NCBI GenBank assembly: GCA_963800065.1
Contig: CAWCZO010000007.1
Span: 1-64,000, forward strand
Source of the DNA: CAWJFJ01 sp963800065
Lineage (GTDB): Bacteria; Actinomycetota; Acidimicrobiia; Acidimicrobiales; UBA8190
DNA length: 64,000 nt
Direction: 5' to 3'
Part shown: positions 61,999 to 64,000 of the stretch, in pieces
Layout: each line of letters opens with the position of its first letter
Numbering within the stretch: position 1 is the stretch's first letter
Notes under the pieces: generated by a model
Databases searched by the model: none
What the model was told of the DNA's origin: nothing
The model's input: only the letters and a program-made list of their open reading frames with translations
Made by a program: the position numbers and the translations under genes

Positions 61999-63357
61999 TC
62001 AGCAGGGTCTCGGATCGAAGGAGGGGAGCGTCGACTGCGCCGTCGACACCGTGTGGGCGCCTCCGGTGGCGTGACCGGATGACGGACCTCCGGTGGACGG
62101 AGCCGCGTTCGACGACGAGTTGGCGGCGGACGCCGCCGACGGTTCGGCGATGGGCGAACCGTAAGCGTCGAGCGGTGGGGTGGTCACCGTGCCGGGGGCC
62201 TTCCCCAGGAACTGGGTGATGACGGACTGGGCCTGGGATGCCTCGACGATCTCGGCGCTGCCGGCCGCCGAGCCGGCGCCGACGGTGGGGACGGTGGCGG
62301 TCCGCAGGTTCGATCCCGAGAAGCCGTGGTACTTCACGGCCAGGGAGAGCAGTTGGGAGGACGAGAGCCCGCCGATCCTCACGTCGTGGACGACCGAGCC
62401 GATGAAGGCGTTCAGAGTGAGCGGGTTGTAGGTGGACTCGGCCTTGTCCAGGAGAGCCTCGATGACGACGTTCTGGCGCTGGATCCGCCCGAGGTCGCCG
62501 GTGGGGTCCGGTTCCCACACCCCGGGGCTGACCTCGTACTGGTAGAAGCGCGAGCGGGACAGGGCCAGGGTCTCGCCGCCGTTCAACGTCTGGCACCCCG
62601 TCCGGGTGATCGAGAGGCCCGAATTGTTGTTGCCGTCGTCGTCGTCGCGGGCCGGATAGGGGAAGTTGAGGTTTATGCCGCCGACGGTCTGGACGGCGTT
62701 GATGAGGCCGTTGAAGTTGATGAGAACCCACGACTGGATGGGGATGCCGAAGGAGTTCTGGACGGTCTGGACGAGCGAGTCGACGCTGTCGTTGAGTGCG
62801 GCGTTGATCTTCTGGTCACGGGTTCCGAGCTGACTCAACCACGAGGCGTCCAGGCCCGACAGCTGGACGTAGGTGTCACGGGGGACGGACAGGAGGCTGG
62901 CCGTGCCCGTGGCCGGGTCGACGTGGGCGATCTTGATGGTGTCACTGTGGGCGCCGCCGGCTTGGGAGGTCGTTCCGAAGTGGGCGTTCTCGGCCGGCGT
63001 GTTGTCGGCCCGGGAGTCGTCCCCGATGATGAGGATGTTGAAAGGCTGACCGGAGATGACGGCGGCGCAACTGGGGCACTTCGACGTCTTGATCTGTCCC
63101 AACCGGTACCGGAGGTAACCGTAGGACCCGCCGAGCACCACCAGGAGAACGGCCACCACCATGACCGCCGTCCGCATGAGCCGCGCCCGGCGGTTGAGCC
63201 GGCGCTTCGGTGCCTTTCTCGGCGGCGACGGCGCCACAGGTGTGCTCCGGGCCGCCATGGCCGGGGTGGCGGGCATGATGTGCCGCGGCGCCGCGTGTCG
63301 TGGCGCGCCGGAGCCGGGACGACGTCTGGGGATAGGCCGGTCGATATCGCTGGCCAC
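61999..63357 (-). CDS. LytR-CpsA-Psr (LCP) family cell-wall polymer ligase
   Basis: A 452-residue protein that attaches secondary polymers (in Actinobacteria arabinogalactan or teichoic-type) to peptidoglycan. Cytoplasmic basic N-terminus, one membrane helix (TAVMVVAVLLVVLGGSYGYL), then the LCP domain: FNILIIGDDSRAD, SDTIKIAHVDPATG, LSVPRDTYV, KINAALND, NFNGLINAVQTVGGINLN and ALSRSR. The tail is Ser/Ala-rich. GTG 63357 lies 6 bases after TACCGT (leaderless candidate); TTG 63375 is an alternative. Confidence 0.94.
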   Translation of the reverse strand: MASDIDRPIPRRRPGSGAPRHAAPRHIMPATPAMAARSTPVAPSPPRKAPKRRLNRRARLMRTAVMVVAVLLVVLGGSYGYLRYRLGQIKTSKCPSCAAVISGQPFNILIIGDDSRADNTPAENAHFGTTSQAGGAHSDTIKIAHVDPATGTASLLSVPRDTYVQLSGLDASWLSQLGTRDQKINAALNDSVDSLVQTVQNSFGIPIQSWVLINFNGLINAVQTVGGINLNFPYPARDDDDGNNNSGLSITRTGCQTLNGGETLALSRSRFYQYEVSPGVWEPDPTGDLGRIQRQNVVIEALLDKAESTYNPLTLNAFIGSVVHDVRIGGLSSSQLLSLAVKYHGFSGSNLRTATVPTVGAGSAAGSAEIVEASQAQSVITQFLGKAPGTVTTPPLDAYGSPIAEPSAASAANSSSNAAPSTGGPSSGHATGGAHTVSTAQSTLPSFDPRPC

Positions 63358-63517
63358 GCAGTGACGGTACCGCAATGCCTCACTGCGTTGGGTTCACCCC
63401 ACCCACCCGGGGTCGCCGACAGCCCTCGAAGGCCGGCATCGTCCAGTCCGGCTCCTTTAACACTTCGTCTCGTGACAACGTGCTTGGCCCACCCTGCGTG
63501 AGGAGAGGGTGGCGCCG

Positions 63518-64000
63518 GTGGCAGCGGACCGAAAAATAAGGGTTGGCGGGGCCATCGGGAGGCCGCATGCCTTGGCTGTGAGTGGCGCCCTCCTGGTCGG
63601 GGTGGGGTTCTTGGCGGGCTGTGGAGGGTCCACCCGTTCGTCGGGGTCGGGACCGACGAGAGCGACGACGTCAGTTCCGCCGTCCACGACATCCTCGATC
63701 GCCGTCCCGACATCGACGGGGCCTCGGGTGCCTCCGGTACCGTCGGGATTCGTGCCGCGATCGTTCACGGCGATCAGCGCCACCCACTGGTGGCTGCTCG
63801 GCAGTGTGGCCTGCGGCTCCCGGGACTGCCCCACCATCATGACGACCACCGACGGCGGGGTCACCTTCCGGTCACTGCCGGCGCCCGGCGGCTCGTTCGG
63901 GCCGAGCCTGAGGTCGGGCCCGGCCGCCGCCGGCATCCGCTTCGCTGACGCCGAGGACGGTTGGGTGTTCGGTCCGGCCCTCTACGCCACCCACGACGGA
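63518..64000 (+). CDS. Lipoprotein, beta-propeller-like (3' end outside window)
   Basis: The frame starts GTG 63518 (or 63509) after GAGGAGAGGG. A signal peptide ends in a lipobox LVGVGFLAGC, so the mature protein should be lipid-anchored. A Ser/Thr/Pro-rich linker follows, then ATHWWLLGSVACGSRDC, TTDGGVTFRSLPAPG and FADAEDGWVFG, the pattern of BNR/photosynthesis-stability-factor-type propeller repeats. Function unknown; the end is cut by the window. Confidence 0.75.
   Translation, partial: MAADRKIRVGGAIGRPHALAVSGALLVGVGFLAGCGGSTRSSGSGPTRATTSVPPSTTSSIAVPTSTGPRVPPVPSGFVPRSFTAISATHWWLLGSVACGSRDCPTIMTTTDGGVTFRSLPAPGGSFGPSLRSGPAAAGIRFADAEDGWVFGPALYATHDG

Overview
The window is high-GC actinobacterial DNA made of two unlike parts that meet at about position 10,608. 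From there to 64,000 it is a dense, almost intact chromosomal segment around the replication origin. Gene order follows the actinobacterial origin region: gyrA(broken)-gyrB-dciA-recF-dnaN-dnaA on the minus strand, an origin with DnaA boxes and an AT-rich stretch, then rpmH-rnpA-yidD-yidC-jag-rsmG-parA-parB on the plus strand with two parS sites. F420-type enzymes, a CwlM-like protein, inositol-phosphate synthase, DUF5318 and probable leaderless transcripts all fit Actinobacteria. The lineage looks non-mycobacterial, perhaps Acidimicrobiia, but that is inference.

Positions 1-10,608 look different. They hold a partial divergent EF-Tu, a VOC protein, a PEP-mutase-like enzyme, an ABM monooxygenase, an Ada-AlkA fusion, an antitoxin/PIN toxin pair, a cold-shock protein, a secreted protein, an aquaporin, a frameshifted SDR gene, a fragment of an ABC-2 permease and a qcrB relic with several frameshifts. 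The segment ends inside an unidentified gene, exactly where gyrA loses its 3' two thirds. This is either a chimeric assembly or a real rearrangement with decay.

10.6-34.4 kb covers replication initiation, RNase P/L34, membrane insertion (YidC/YidD), RNA binding (Jag), 16S rRNA methylation (RsmG), segregation (ParAB-parS), then on the minus strand CwlM-like pseudo-amidase, thioredoxin, thioredoxin reductase, a DegV protein, MurJ and a large secreted/anchored protein, followed by a CCA-adding-type nucleotidyltransferase. 34.4-46.5 kb carries ino1-padR, DUF5318, a DUF929/VKOR disulfide pair, a two-gene FluC fluoride exporter behind a fluoride riboswitch, a UbiE-type methyltransferase, panB, and rpsF-ssb-rplI-dnaB, with rpsR missing from its usual place.

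46.5-64 kb holds accessory and metabolic genes: a methyltransferase, an EthD-like protein, an ABC exporter operon with its own response regulator and histidine kinase, a SnoaL/LLM oxidoreductase pair, threonine dehydratase, an SDR, a UbiA prenyltransferase, a cyclopropane-fatty-acid-type synthase, a secreted barwin-like protein, an RNA m5U methyltransferase, an LCP cell-wall ligase and a lipoprotein cut by the window end. No tRNA, rRNA, CRISPR array or intact insertion sequence was seen.
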